Positions 6,053 to 14,114 of a stretch of 32,641 nucleotides of DNA are shown here, one piece after another; positions within the stretch are counted from its first letter, which is position 1; each line of letters begins with the position of its first letter. Source of the DNA: CAXMST01 sp964196325 (lineage in GTDB: Bacteria > Actinomycetota > Thermoleophilia > Solirubrobacterales > 70-9). Location: the NCBI GenBank assembly GCA_964196325.1, contig CAXMST010000003.1, positions 1 to 32,641 on the forward strand, given 5' to 3'. The notes beneath the pieces were generated by a model. That model made no database searches. It saw only the letters and a list, made by a program, of their open reading frames with translations, and had not been told where the DNA came from. Made by a program: the position numbers and the translations under genes.

Positions 6053-8365
6053 ATGGCACATGAAGATCTGCTCCTGATCCCCCTCGACGAGACCGTCCTG
6101 TTCCCCGGGATGACGATCACGATCGCGGCCGACGTCGGCGAGCACGAGCGCGTGCTCGTCGTCCCCCGACACGAGGACGACTACGCCGAGGTCGGCACGA
6201 TCGCCGAGGTGGTCGAGACCGGGCGGCTGCCCGGCGGCGGCAGCGCCGTGACCCTGCACGGAGTCGAGCGGGCAATCCCGGGGGCGGCGAGCACCGACTC
6301 CGACGGCGACCTCCGGGTCAGCGCCGAGCCGCACGCAGACATTGTCAAGGACGACGAGAAGGCCCGCGAGCTCGAGCGCACCTACCGCGCAGTGGTCGAG
6401 GAGATCCTCGAGTTGCGCGGTGCCGACGACCGGATCCGTGCCTTCCTGCGATCAATCTCCACCCCCGGTGGCCTGGCCGACACCTCCGGCTACTCACCCG
6501 ACCTCAGCTACGAGCAGAAGCGGGAGCTGCTGGAGACCCTCCCGGTCGAGGATCGCCTCGCCCGTGCCCTGGAGATGCAGCGCGAGCGATTCGCCGAGCT
6601 TCAGGTACGGAAGCGGATTCGCGACGACGTCAGCGAGGGCGCCGAGGCGCAACAGCGTGAGTACTTCCTGCGCAAACAGATGGAATCGATCCGCAAGGAA
6701 TTGGGTGAGGACGAGGGCTCTGTCAGCGACGAGTACCGGACCAAGATCTCAGAGGCCGAGCTGCCGGACGAGGTGCGAGAGCAGGCCGAGCGCGAGGTTG
6801 CCCGGCTGGAGCGCAGCGGCGACTCCAGTGGCGAGTCCTCGATGATCCGGACCTACCTCGATTGGCTTTTGGCCGTGCCGTGGGGCGAGCGCAGCGAGGA
6901 GGTGCTCGACCCGGTCGGCGCGCGTGAAGTGCTCGATACCGACCACGCCGGTCTCGATGACGTCAAGGAGCGCATCACCGAGCACATCGCGGTGCGCAAG
7001 CTACGCAGTGACCGCGGCGTCGAGAACGCCCGCGACGGTGGCGCGATCCTGACCCTGATCGGGCCGCCCGGAACGGGCAAGACCTCGATCGGCGAGTCGA
7101 TCGCCCGTGCCACCGGGCGGGAGTTCGTGCGCATGTCGCTGGGCGGCGTCCGCGACGAAGCCGAGATCCGCGGCCACCGGCGTACCTACATCGGCGCCCT
7201 GCCCGGGCGGCTGGTCCGGGCCCTTCGTGACGCCGGCACGATGAACCCGGTGATCATGCTGGACGAGGTCGACAAGGTCGGCGCCGATTGGCGCGGCGAC
7301 CCGAGCTCGGCCCTACTCGAGGTGCTCGACCCCGCCCAGAACCACAGCTTCCGCGACCACTACCTGGACGTCGAGCTGGATCTGAGCCAGGTGATGTTCA
7401 TCGCCACGGGGAACGTGGCCGAGACGATCCCCGGGCCGCTATTGGACCGCATGGAGGTGGTCCGCTTCGACGGCTACACAACCGATGAGAAGCTGGCGAT
7501 CGCCAAGGGCTACCTCTGGCCGCGCCAGATCGAGCGCAACGGCCTCGAGCCCGATGAGGCGACGATCAAGAAGTCGGCGCTGCGGACCGTGATCGGCGAG
7601 TACACCCGGGAGGCCGGGGTCCGCGGGCTCGAGCGCGAGCTCGGCAAGTTGCTGCGCAAGACCGCGACCCGAATCGCGGCCAAGGACGTAGCGCCGCCGG
7701 TCAAGCTCGACATCGAGTCGGTCAAGAAGGCTCTGGGCCGCCAGCGCTTCTACCAGGAGGCGGCAGAGCGAACCGCGACGCCCGGGGTCGCGACCGGCCT
7801 GTCGGTAACCGGCGCCGGCGGCGATGTGCTGTTCATCGAGGCCACCGCGATGGACTCGGTCGGCGATCGCTCGGGCGGCGGCATGCAGCTGACCGGCCAG
7901 CTCGGCGAAGTCATGAAGGAGTCGGCGCGAATCTCGCTCTCCTACCTGCGCTCGCATGCGGAGCAGCTGGGGCTCGCGCCCGATGCCTTCGAGGGTCGCG
8001 ACTTCCACCTGCACGTCCCCGCGGGTGCGATTCCCAAGGACGGACCGAGTGCCGGGATCACGATGACCACAGCGCTCGCGTCCCTGCTCGGCGGCCGTCC
8101 GGTGAAGCACACGGTCGGGATGACCGGCGAGATCACGCTGCAGGGCAGGGTCCTACCGATCGGCGGACTCAAGCAGAAGGTGCTCGCCGCGCACGCGGCC
8201 GGACTCACCGACGTGATCCTGCCCGAGCGAAACCGGGCCGATCTCGAGGAGGTGCCCACCGACGTGCGGGAGGAGCTCAACTTCCACCCCGTGTTGACGA
8301 TCGACGAGGTCCTCGAGCTGGCCCTCGAACCCGAGCAGGTCACAGCGCTCAGCGGCGGCGCCTGA
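6053..8365 (+). CDS. lon: ATP-dependent Lon protease
   Basis: A 770-aa cytoplasmic AAA+ serine protease that degrades misfolded and regulatory proteins, close to the usual length. Order: N-terminal substrate domain (LLLIPLDETVLFPGM at the start), a helical/coiled region, the AAA+ module with Walker A GPPGTGKT (residues 337-344) and Walker B VIMLDEVDK, then the protease domain with catalytic Ser666 in PKDGPSAG and Lys709 in GGLKQK. All key residues are present. Many actinobacteria lack Lon or keep it beside the proteasome, so its presence is a mild lineage clue. It is divergent from marR and shares its control region. A strong GC hairpin embraces the stop codon. Confidence 0.97.
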   Translation: MAHEDLLLIPLDETVLFPGMTITIAADVGEHERVLVVPRHEDDYAEVGTIAEVVETGRLPGGGSAVTLHGVERAIPGAASTDSDGDLRVSAEPHADIVKDDEKARELERTYRAVVEEILELRGADDRIRAFLRSISTPGGLADTSGYSPDLSYEQKRELLETLPVEDRLARALEMQRERFAELQVRKRIRDDVSEGAEAQQREYFLRKQMESIRKELGEDEGSVSDEYRTKISEAELPDEVREQAEREVARLERSGDSSGESSMIRTYLDWLLAVPWGERSEEVLDPVGAREVLDTDHAGLDDVKERITEHIAVRKLRSDRGVENARDGGAILTLIGPPGTGKTSIGESIARATGREFVRMSLGGVRDEAEIRGHRRTYIGALPGRLVRALRDAGTMNPVIMLDEVDKVGADWRGDPSSALLEVLDPAQNHSFRDHYLDVELDLSQVMFIATGNVAETIPGPLLDRMEVVRFDGYTTDEKLAIAKGYLWPRQIERNGLEPDEATIKKSALRTVIGEYTREAGVRGLERELGKLLRKTATRIAAKDVAPPVKLDIESVKKALGRQRFYQEAAERTATPGVATGLSVTGAGGDVLFIEATAMDSVGDRSGGGMQLTGQLGEVMKESARISLSYLRSHAEQLGLAPDAFEGRDFHLHVPAGAIPKDGPSAGITMTTALASLLGGRPVKHTVGMTGEITLQGRVLPIGGLKQKVLAAHAAGLTDVILPERNRADLEEVPTDVREELNFHPVLTIDEVLELALEPEQVTALSGGA

Positions 8366-8377
8366 GCGCGCCGCCGC
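8352..8377 (+). terminator. GC hairpin spanning the lon stop codon
   Basis: Perfect 10-bp arms, GCGGCGGCGC at 8352-8361 and GCGCCGCCGC at 8368-8377, enclose a 6-nt loop that holds the TGA stop (8363-8365). No T-run follows, so it may be a Rho-type pause or 3'-end stabiliser rather than a classical terminator. Confidence 0.45.
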
Positions 8378-8438
8378 GCCGCCTGCCAGCGGCCGTGCGC
8401 GCCGCCGCCGCAGAGAATGCGGGGGCGGGGGCGGCCGC

Positions 8439-8444
8439 TAGCCT
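8439..8444 (+). promoter_or_regulatory. Putative -10 box (TAGCCT) of the MBL-fold gene
   Basis: TAGCCT is 8 nt before the ATG at 8453, and no SD is present. The upstream stretch (8378-8438) is low-complexity GC with no visible -35. Confidence 0.4.
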
Positions 8445-8452
8445 CAGCTCGG

Positions 8453-9379
8453 ATGAGCGTGAAGGCACAATCGCGGGCACTTGACGAACCGCTGCCGGTG
8501 ACCGGTGGCGGTGCTGATGGCGATGGCGATGGCGCGACAGTCGCCGTCGAGCCGCTGCTGGGCGGCGAGGTGCAGGTCCCGCGTCAGTTCTTCGAGAGCG
8601 ACGGGGGCCGGCTGGCGAAGCTGAGGGCGGTGGGCATCGGCACACCCCGGGGGCGCTGGTGGTGGGCTCCGATCCCCGCCTATCTGATTCATCATCCGAG
8701 CGCCGGCCCGGTGCTCGTCGACACAGCGCTACACGCGTCGGTCGCTACCAGTCCCGCGGCGAACCTCGGGCGGGCCGTGGCGGCGCTGGCCAAGTTCCGA
8801 ATGCCGTCCGGAGATCTTCCGGCCCAGCTGCGGGCCCGCGGGATCGATCCCAAGTCGATCCGCACCGTCGTCCTCACCCACCTGCACATCGACCACGCCT
8901 CGGGGATCGCGGAGTTCCCGGATGCGACGCTGGTGCTGAGCAAGCTGGAGTGGGAGGAGGCGACCACGGGCTCGAGGCCGCTGCGCCACGGCTATCGCCG
9001 TGAGCACTACGACTACCTGTTCGACTACCGGACGATCGACTTCGGCGGGCCGCGAATCGACTCTTACGCGAGCTTCGGCCGGACCTTCGACCTGTTCGGC
9101 GACGGCAGCATCCGCCTCGCCTTCACCCCCGGACACACGCTTGGACACCTGTCTGTGATCGCGCGCCTGCGTGAGCACGATTTCGTGATCGCCGGCGATG
9201 CGGTCTGGACTCTCGACCAGCTCGCCGGCAAGAACGTGCCGCCGCAGCCCGAGGACATGCACGATTGGCTGCGCTCGCGCCGCGAGCTGCAGCGCTACGC
9301 CGAGCGCTTCCCGGAGGCGACGATCGTCCCGGGCCACGATCCGGCGGCCTGGGAGCAGCTGGCCGAATGTTACGAGTAG
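8453..9379 (+). CDS. Metallo-beta-lactamase-fold hydrolase, N-acyl-homoserine-lactonase-like
   Basis: A 308-aa protein with the dinuclear-metal motif HLHIDH (His143, His145, Asp147, His148), then TPGHTLGH (His228), the bridging Asp249 in VIAGDAVW and a last His in VPGHD. This arrangement, with its two-layer insert DYLFDYRTIDF, is that of the AHL-lactonase/glyoxalase II branch, so hydrolysis of a lactone or ester is likely; quorum quenching is possible but not shown. The N-terminal 35 residues contain a short GATGGC nucleotide repeat encoding ADGDGDG. The ATG at 8453 was chosen for its position relative to the TAGCCT box. The 3' end overlaps the convergent acyltransferase gene by 10 bp. Confidence 0.85.
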   Translation: MSVKAQSRALDEPLPVTGGGADGDGDGATVAVEPLLGGEVQVPRQFFESDGGRLAKLRAVGIGTPRGRWWWAPIPAYLIHHPSAGPVLVDTALHASVATSPAANLGRAVAALAKFRMPSGDLPAQLRARGIDPKSIRTVVLTHLHIDHASGIAEFPDATLVLSKLEWEEATTGSRPLRHGYRREHYDYLFDYRTIDFGGPRIDSYASFGRTFDLFGDGSIRLAFTPGHTLGHLSVIARLREHDFVIAGDAVWTLDQLAGKNVPPQPEDMHDWLRSRRELQRYAERFPEATIVPGHDPAAWEQLAECYE

Positions 9380-10164
9380 CGCGGGTTGCCGGGCGGCCGC
9401 CGGCCCTGCTCGCCCTGATCCGGGTCGGCGCCACGTCGCAGCCGCTCGATCACCGCGGCACGCCCCTCTGACTCGAGCTCCGTGTACATGGAGCGCACGG
9501 TCGCGAAGATCTCGTCCGCGCACCGCTGCTGCTGCTCGCGGCTCGACGCAGCAACCCGAGCGAAGCTGAGCGGCTCGCCGTAGCGCACGGTGACCTTCGG
9601 GAAGCGGAGTCGCCGCCAGCCGCGGATTCCCTGCGACCCGTGGATCGCGACCGGGACCACCGGGACAGCGGACTCCAGCGCCGCCCGGCCGACCCCGGGC
9701 CGGGCCGTGCCGGGACCGCTCGATCGCGAGCGCCCACCCTCGACGTAGATCATCACGCAGCCGCCGCGGTCGAAGATCGCGCGCATCGTCTTGAAGGCCT
9801 CGTCGTCGGCGTAGCCTCGTCGCACCGGAAAGACCCCGCCGCGACTGAAGATGTAGTCGCCGATCGGGTTCCCGAACAGCTGCGACTTGGCCATGAAGCG
9901 GAGCTTGCGCCGCAGCCATACCCCGGCCAGGAAGTGGTCGAAATTGGAGAAGTGATTCGCGGCCAGAATCACCGGGCCCGTGGCGGGCACGTTGTCAACC
10001 CCGATCTGGCGAGTCCGATAGACAAGCAGCGAAATCGGCGTGGTGAACATCCTGACCAGGCCGTAGGTCCAGCCGGCGTCGCTGCTCCGGGCCCGCTCGT
10101 GGAAGCGCCGCACGCTCTCGGGCGGGCGCTCGTCCTTGTATCGCTGTGGCTTCAGCTCGGGCAT
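9370..10164 (-). CDS. PlsC-type lysophospholipid acyltransferase (1-acylglycerol-3-phosphate acyltransferase family)
   Basis: A 264-aa protein with the acyltransferase motif NHFSNFD (His71 to Asp76), the RGG-x-PVRRG glycerol-phosphate-binding block at about 108-117 and YVEGGRSRS (about 140-148), followed by VPVVPVAIHGS. It would move an acyl chain to lysophosphatidic acid or a related lipid at the inner face of the membrane; the hydrophobic segment around residues 40-50 may associate with the bilayer. It lies 38 nt downstream of glycerol kinase on the same strand, which suits a glycerol-to-phosphatidate route. The C-terminal tail (RRGADPDQGEQGRRPPGNPRYS) is polar and probably disordered. Confidence 0.88.
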   Translation of the reverse strand: MPELKPQRYKDERPPESVRRFHERARSSDAGWTYGLVRMFTTPISLLVYRTRQIGVDNVPATGPVILAANHFSNFDHFLAGVWLRRKLRFMAKSQLFGNPIGDYIFSRGGVFPVRRGYADDEAFKTMRAIFDRGGCVMIYVEGGRSRSSGPGTARPGVGRAALESAVPVVPVAIHGSQGIRGWRRLRFPKVTVRYGEPLSFARVAASSREQQQRCADEIFATVRSMYTELESEGRAAVIERLRRGADPDQGEQGRRPPGNPRYS

Positions 10165-10202
10165 CGGTTCCCAGCCGATCTAACCCCGGCTCGCCCGGGC
10201 GG

Positions 10203-11651
10203 TTACGCGGCCCAGCCGCGCGAGCGCTCGACCGCCTCGAGCCAGCGGCCGTGCAGTCGCGCGCGCTGGTCGGAGCTGATCCGCGGCTCATAGCTCGCCG
10301 CCTGCCGCCACATCCCGGCAACGTCCGCTTCGGTCCACTGCCCGATTGCGATTCCAGCCAGATACGCGGCACCCAGCGCGGTCGTCTCGACGATCTCTGG
10401 AACGATCACCGGCACCCCGAGCATGTCGGCCTGGAACTGCATCAGCCAGCGGTTGGCAACGGCTCCGCCATCGGCGCGCAGGGCGCTGAGACGCTCACCC
10501 GAGGCCTGCTCCTGGGCGCGGACCGCATCGACGGTCTGGTAGGCGATCGCCTCGAGCGCAGCCCGCGCCAGGTGGGCGCGACCGCTGCCGCGGGTCAGGC
10601 CGACGATCGTGCCGCGGGCGTACGGATCCCACCAGGGCGAGCCGAGGCCGGTCAGCGCCGGGACGAAATAGACGTCGTCGTTGCCGTCGAGGCCGGCCGC
10701 GAGTGCCTCGGTCTCGGCAGCCTCCGCGATCAGTCCGAGCCCGTCGCGGAGCCACTGCACGGCGGCGCCGGTGACGAACACCGCGGCCTCGAGCGCGTAG
10801 TCGGTGCGCCCCTCGAGCCCCCAGGCGAGCGTGGTCAGCAGCCCCTCCTGCGGCTCCGGCGGCTCGGTGCCGGCGTTGAGCAGCACGAAGCTGCCCGTCC
10901 CGTAGGTGTTCTTGGCGTCACCGGGCTGAAGGCAGGCCTGACCGAACAGGGCCGCGTGCTGGTCGCCGGCGATCCCGGCCACCGGAACCTCGCCGCCGAA
11001 GACGGTCGTGGTCCCATAGATATGGGCCGAGGGCAGCGGCGTCGGCAGGGTGGCCGGGTCGATCCCGAGCAACTCACACAGGTCGGGATCCCACTCGAGC
11101 CGGCGCAGGTGGAAGAGCAGGGTCCGCGAGGCGTTCGAGTAGTCGGTGACGTACTCGCCGCAGAGCTTGTGCACCAGCCATGAGTCGACGGTGCCGAAGC
11201 GGGCCGACTCGGCGCCTTCGACGTTGCGCAACAGCCACTCGATCTTGGTGCCCGAGAAATAGGGGTCCAACACCAGCCCGGTGCGCTCCCGGAACAGCGG
11301 CTCATGACCGGCCTCCCTGAGTTCCTCGCAGCGGGCCGCGGTGCGCCGGTCCTGCCAGACCAGAGCGTTGTGGATCGGCTCACCGCTGCGGCGATCCCAG
11401 GCCACGACCGTCTCCCGCTGGTTGGTGATCCCGATCGCCGCCAGGTCGGCGCCGCCAACACCGGCATCCGCGAGCGCCTCTCTCCCGACTCGCTCGGTCA
11501 CCTCCCAGATCTCGGTCGGGTCATGCTCGACCCAGCCAGGACGGGGGAAGTGCTGGCCGAACTCCGAGTAGGCCCGCCCCGCGATTCCGCCGCCATCGTC
11601 GAAGACAATGCAGGTGGTGCCGGTGGTGCCCTGGTCGATCGCGAGGATCAT
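10203..11651 (-). CDS. glpK: Glycerol kinase
   Basis: A 482-aa FGGY-family kinase that phosphorylates glycerol to sn-glycerol-3-phosphate with ATP. The N-terminus AIDQGTTGTTCIVFD (residues 4-18) carries the phosphate-binding DQGTTG; ITNQRET, NALVWQDRRT, GIAGDQHAALFG, KNTYGTGSF and ADGGAVANRWLMQFQAD follow in the family order. Length is slightly under the typical 495-505. The ATG at 11651 was chosen because it begins the DQGTTG domain directly; the frame is open further upstream but only as a shadow of the neighbouring gene. It starts 14 nt after the glycosyltransferase stop and is followed by an acyltransferase. No glpF or glpD is in the window. Confidence 0.96.
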   Translation of the reverse strand: MILAIDQGTTGTTCIVFDDGGGIAGRAYSEFGQHFPRPGWVEHDPTEIWEVTERVGREALADAGVGGADLAAIGITNQRETVVAWDRRSGEPIHNALVWQDRRTAARCEELREAGHEPLFRERTGLVLDPYFSGTKIEWLLRNVEGAESARFGTVDSWLVHKLCGEYVTDYSNASRTLLFHLRRLEWDPDLCELLGIDPATLPTPLPSAHIYGTTTVFGGEVPVAGIAGDQHAALFGQACLQPGDAKNTYGTGSFVLLNAGTEPPEPQEGLLTTLAWGLEGRTDYALEAAVFVTGAAVQWLRDGLGLIAEAAETEALAAGLDGNDDVYFVPALTGLGSPWWDPYARGTIVGLTRGSGRAHLARAALEAIAYQTVDAVRAQEQASGERLSALRADGGAVANRWLMQFQADMLGVPVIVPEIVETTALGAAYLAGIAIGQWTEADVAGMWRQAASYEPRISSDQRARLHGRWLEAVERSRGWAA

Positions 11652-11665
11652 CCGCGCGAGGGAGC

Positions 11666-12391
11666 CTATCCGCGTCGGCGCGCCGCGTAGGCGACGGCGA
11701 TATCCCGCAGCTGGCGGCCGCGATGGAGAAAGCCCGCGGCCGTCTGGCCAGTCGCCCGATGCTCGAGCTCGAGCTCGATCTCGGTGAGCCGATGCCCGGC
11801 GCGGAGCGCATCGATCGTCATCCCGGTCTCCATGCCGTAGGCGCCTGCGAACGGCATTACCGAGCGCAGGGTCGAGGCGCGCATCGCCCGCTGACCGGAA
11901 ATCGGTTCCCTCGCGTCGTAGTCGCCGAGGTTGCGGATCGCCCAGCGCGCGAAGCCTTTTGCGGCGCCAACACCCCCACCAACACGGCGCGTAAAGACCG
12001 CGATCGCGAGGTCGCAGTCGTTGTTCTCGACGGCCTCCAGCAGCGGCAGCAGCCTGCCCGCGCTGGAGCCCAGGTCGCCATCGCACAGCAGGAACAGATC
12101 GGCGCCGGCAGCGCCGTCCAGGGCGGCCTCGCAGGCCGCTGTCATGTTCGCCCCCTTGCCGTGGGGCCGACCGCGGCTGATCACGGTCGCGCCGGCCGCC
12201 AGTGCGAGCTTCGCGGTCCCATCGGTGGAGGCGTCGTCGGCGACGAACACCGCTATCCCCGGGCTGGCCTCCCGTAGCGCCGCGATCGTGGCGCCGATTC
12301 GATCGGCTTCGTTGCGCGCCGCGACGACCGCGATCTGGGGAACCGCGGCCCGGGAAGCGGGGCCGCTCACGCGGCGGGGCCCGGGCCCCAC
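11666..12391 (-). CDS. Family 2 glycosyltransferase
   Basis: A 241-aa GT-A fold protein. After VVAARNEADRIGATIAAL come the nucleotide-sugar site VADDASTDGTA (about 50-60) and the metal-binding LLCDGDLGSS (DxD-like, about 101-110); a later GMETGMTIDALRAG segment resembles the acceptor loop of dolichyl-phosphate or glucosyl-3-phosphoglycerate-type synthases. It probably transfers a sugar from a nucleotide sugar to a lipid or phosphoglycerate acceptor. No transmembrane helix is seen. The start is GTG at 12391, 4 nt after the aldehyde dehydrogenase stop; a second in-frame GTG at codon 8 (12370) is an equally possible start. Co-transcription with glpK is likely. Confidence 0.85.
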   Translation of the reverse strand: MGPGPRRVSGPASRAAVPQIAVVAARNEADRIGATIAALREASPGIAVFVADDASTDGTAKLALAAGATVISRGRPHGKGANMTAACEAALDGAAGADLFLLCDGDLGSSAGRLLPLLEAVENNDCDLAIAVFTRRVGGGVGAAKGFARWAIRNLGDYDAREPISGQRAMRASTLRSVMPFAGAYGMETGMTIDALRAGHRLTEIELELEHRATGQTAAGFLHRGRQLRDIAVAYAARRRG

Positions 12392-12395
12392 ACCA

Positions 12396-13952
12396 CTACT
12401 TGCGCTTGCCGCGGCCCCAGAGCAGCCGGAAGCTGCGGCCGAGCAGCCTGGTGATGATCGCCTTGTCGTAGGGGAGCATGTGGATGTCCTTCTTGGTCGG
12501 CGAGAAGCGGGTCACCAGCAGCGTCTGCTGCTTGGTGTACTTGCGGATCCCGTTCGCCCCGTGTCGCGACCCCACGCCCGAGTCCTTCCAACCGCCCATC
12601 GGCAGCTCCAATGCCACGTAGTTGAGCTGCGCATCGTTGACGCAGACCACCCCGGACTCGAGCCGTCGCGCGACCCGCTCGCCCTCGGCGGTGTCCTTGG
12701 TCCAGACCGAGGCCTGCAGTCCGTAGGGCGAGTCGTTTGCCAGGCGCACGGCCTCATCGACGTCGGCGACCTTCATCACCGGCAGCGTCGGGCCGAAGGT
12801 CTCCTCGGTCATGCACTCCATCTCGTGGCTGACGTCGAGCAGCAGGGTCGGCTCGAAGAAGTCGCCGGGGCTGGCGCCACGTTTGCCGCCAACGATCGCG
12901 TTGGCCCCCTTGGCAACAGCGTCGTCGACGTGCTCCTCGACCAGGTCGGTCTGGTCGGGGGAGGTCATCGCGCCGACGTCGGTAACCGCCGGACCGCCGG
13001 GCACGCCCTGGCGCAGGCCGCGCATCTTCTCGGTCACCTTGGCGACGAACTCGTCATAGACGGGCTCCTCGACATAGACGCGCTCGATCGAGATGCAGGT
13101 CTGGCCAGCGTTCTGCATCGAGTAATGAACCGCCGCGTTGGCCGCGCGCTCGAGGCTCGCGTCGCGGAGGACGATCATCGGGTCCTTGCCGCCGAGCTCC
13201 ATCGCGACGCCCGTCAAACTCTGACCCGCGCGAGTCATGACCTTCTTTCCGACCTCGGTCGAGCCGGTGAACATGATGAAGTCGACGGCATCGATCAGCG
13301 AGTTGCCGATCGACGAACCTTCGCCGACCGCGACCTGGAAGGCATCCTCGGGCATCCCGCACTCGAGCAGACCCTCGCGCATCAGCAGCGACGTCATCGG
13401 GGTCAGGGTGGCCGGCTTGAGCACGACCGTGTTGCCGGCCGCAAGCGCCGGGATGCAGTCGCCGAAGCTGTTGGTCAGCGGGTAGTTCCAGGGGCCGATC
13501 ACCCCGACCACGCCGATCGGGGCGTAGCGCACCGCGAGCTTGCGTCCGAGCACGAACGGAGACGCGGAGCGGACCTTCTCGTCCTTGAGGAACTTCGGCG
13601 CGTTCTTGGCCCAGAAGCCGAAGGCCGAGGCGGCGTAGGAGATCTCGGCGAGCTGAGCGTCCTCGTACGTCTTGCCGCTCTCATTGACGATCGTCTCGAT
13701 GATCCGCTCGGAGTTGTCGAGAACCCACTTCTGCATGCGGCGCAGGATCCGGGCGCGGCCATCGAAGCCAAGCTCCTCCCAGGCGGGCTGCGCGAGCCTG
13801 GCACGGTCGACCATTGAGATCACCTGCTCCGGGGTCACCGGCGGAACGGTCGTGATCAGCTCCCCGGTAGCCGGGTTGTTCACGTCAACGGTCGGGCCGG
13901 TCGGCTTGCCGTTCACATGGGCGGTGGTCTCGGCGCTGGTAGTCGGCTCCAC
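12396..13952 (-). CDS. NAD(P)-dependent aldehyde dehydrogenase, succinate-semialdehyde dehydrogenase-like
   Basis: A 518-aa ALDH-superfamily enzyme oxidising an aldehyde to the acid. Catalytic set: Asn156 in IGPWNYPL, Lys179 in VLKPATLTP, Glu252 in MELGGKDP and nucleophile Cys286 in NAGQTC; EETFGPTLPV and the SRHGANGIRKYT end block also fit. The sequence style matches actinobacterial succinic-semialdehyde dehydrogenases, but a broad aldehyde substrate is possible. The C-terminal 25 residues are strongly basic (LLGRSFRLLWGRGKRK) and may touch the membrane. The start is GTG at 13952, chosen for the strong SD AGGAGG (13958-13963, 5 nt away). It heads a minus-strand operon with GT2, glpK and the acyltransferase. 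Confidence 0.92.
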   Translation of the reverse strand: MEPTTSAETTAHVNGKPTGPTVDVNNPATGELITTVPPVTPEQVISMVDRARLAQPAWEELGFDGRARILRRMQKWVLDNSERIIETIVNESGKTYEDAQLAEISYAASAFGFWAKNAPKFLKDEKVRSASPFVLGRKLAVRYAPIGVVGVIGPWNYPLTNSFGDCIPALAAGNTVVLKPATLTPMTSLLMREGLLECGMPEDAFQVAVGEGSSIGNSLIDAVDFIMFTGSTEVGKKVMTRAGQSLTGVAMELGGKDPMIVLRDASLERAANAAVHYSMQNAGQTCISIERVYVEEPVYDEFVAKVTEKMRGLRQGVPGGPAVTDVGAMTSPDQTDLVEEHVDDAVAKGANAIVGGKRGASPGDFFEPTLLLDVSHEMECMTEETFGPTLPVMKVADVDEAVRLANDSPYGLQASVWTKDTAEGERVARRLESGVVCVNDAQLNYVALELPMGGWKDSGVGSRHGANGIRKYTKQQTLLVTRFSPTKKDIHMLPYDKAIITRLLGRSFRLLWGRGKRK

Positions 13953-14022
13953 AGATGCCTCCTGATCGGTTCCTCTCTCCGCAGCGGAGGTTACCGCGAG
14001 CTCGAGTCGGGCGAGTGATCGC

Positions 14023-14073
14023 GGACGCACGAGTGGACGCACAAGCGTGGAGGGCCGTTTGGCCCTGCTCCAC
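14023..14073. repeat. 12-bp tandem direct repeat and adjacent hairpin in the ALDH/crotonase divergent region
   Basis: GGACGCAC occurs at 14023-14030 and 14035-14042 (period 12, followed by GAG and AAG). Beside it a hairpin has arms AGGGCC (14051-14056) and GGCCCT (14061-14066) with loop GTTT, extended by GTGG/CCAC pairs across a 3-nt bulge. The rest of the 162-bp gap holds the ALDH SD, a possible ALDH -10 (TAACCT, minus strand, 13988-13993) and the crotonase -10. Confidence 0.5.
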
Positions 14074-14101
14074 AACTCCTGGGCGGCCACCCGGCTTTGT
14101 C

Positions 14102-14107
14102 TAGCCT
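14102..14107 (+). promoter_or_regulatory. Putative -10 box (TAGCCT) of the crotonase gene
   Basis: TAGCCT lies exactly 7 nt before the ATG at 14115, with no SD, so the transcript is probably leaderless. Confidence 0.45.
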
Positions 14108-14114
14108 TGAGCCG

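Noticed and set aside
8510..8534. GATGGC tandem repeat as a possible slippage site
   Set aside because: Only about three short units, in frame within a poorly conserved protein N-terminus; not enough to claim phase variation.
11931..13817. A 628-codon plus-strand frame opposite the glycosyltransferase and aldehyde dehydrogenase
   Set aside because: Shadow frame; the minus-strand enzymes have intact catalytic residues.
14097..14114. TTG at 14097 as the crotonase start
   Set aside because: It overlaps the TAGCCT box; the ATG at 14115 begins the family-like N-terminus with the expected promoter spacing.
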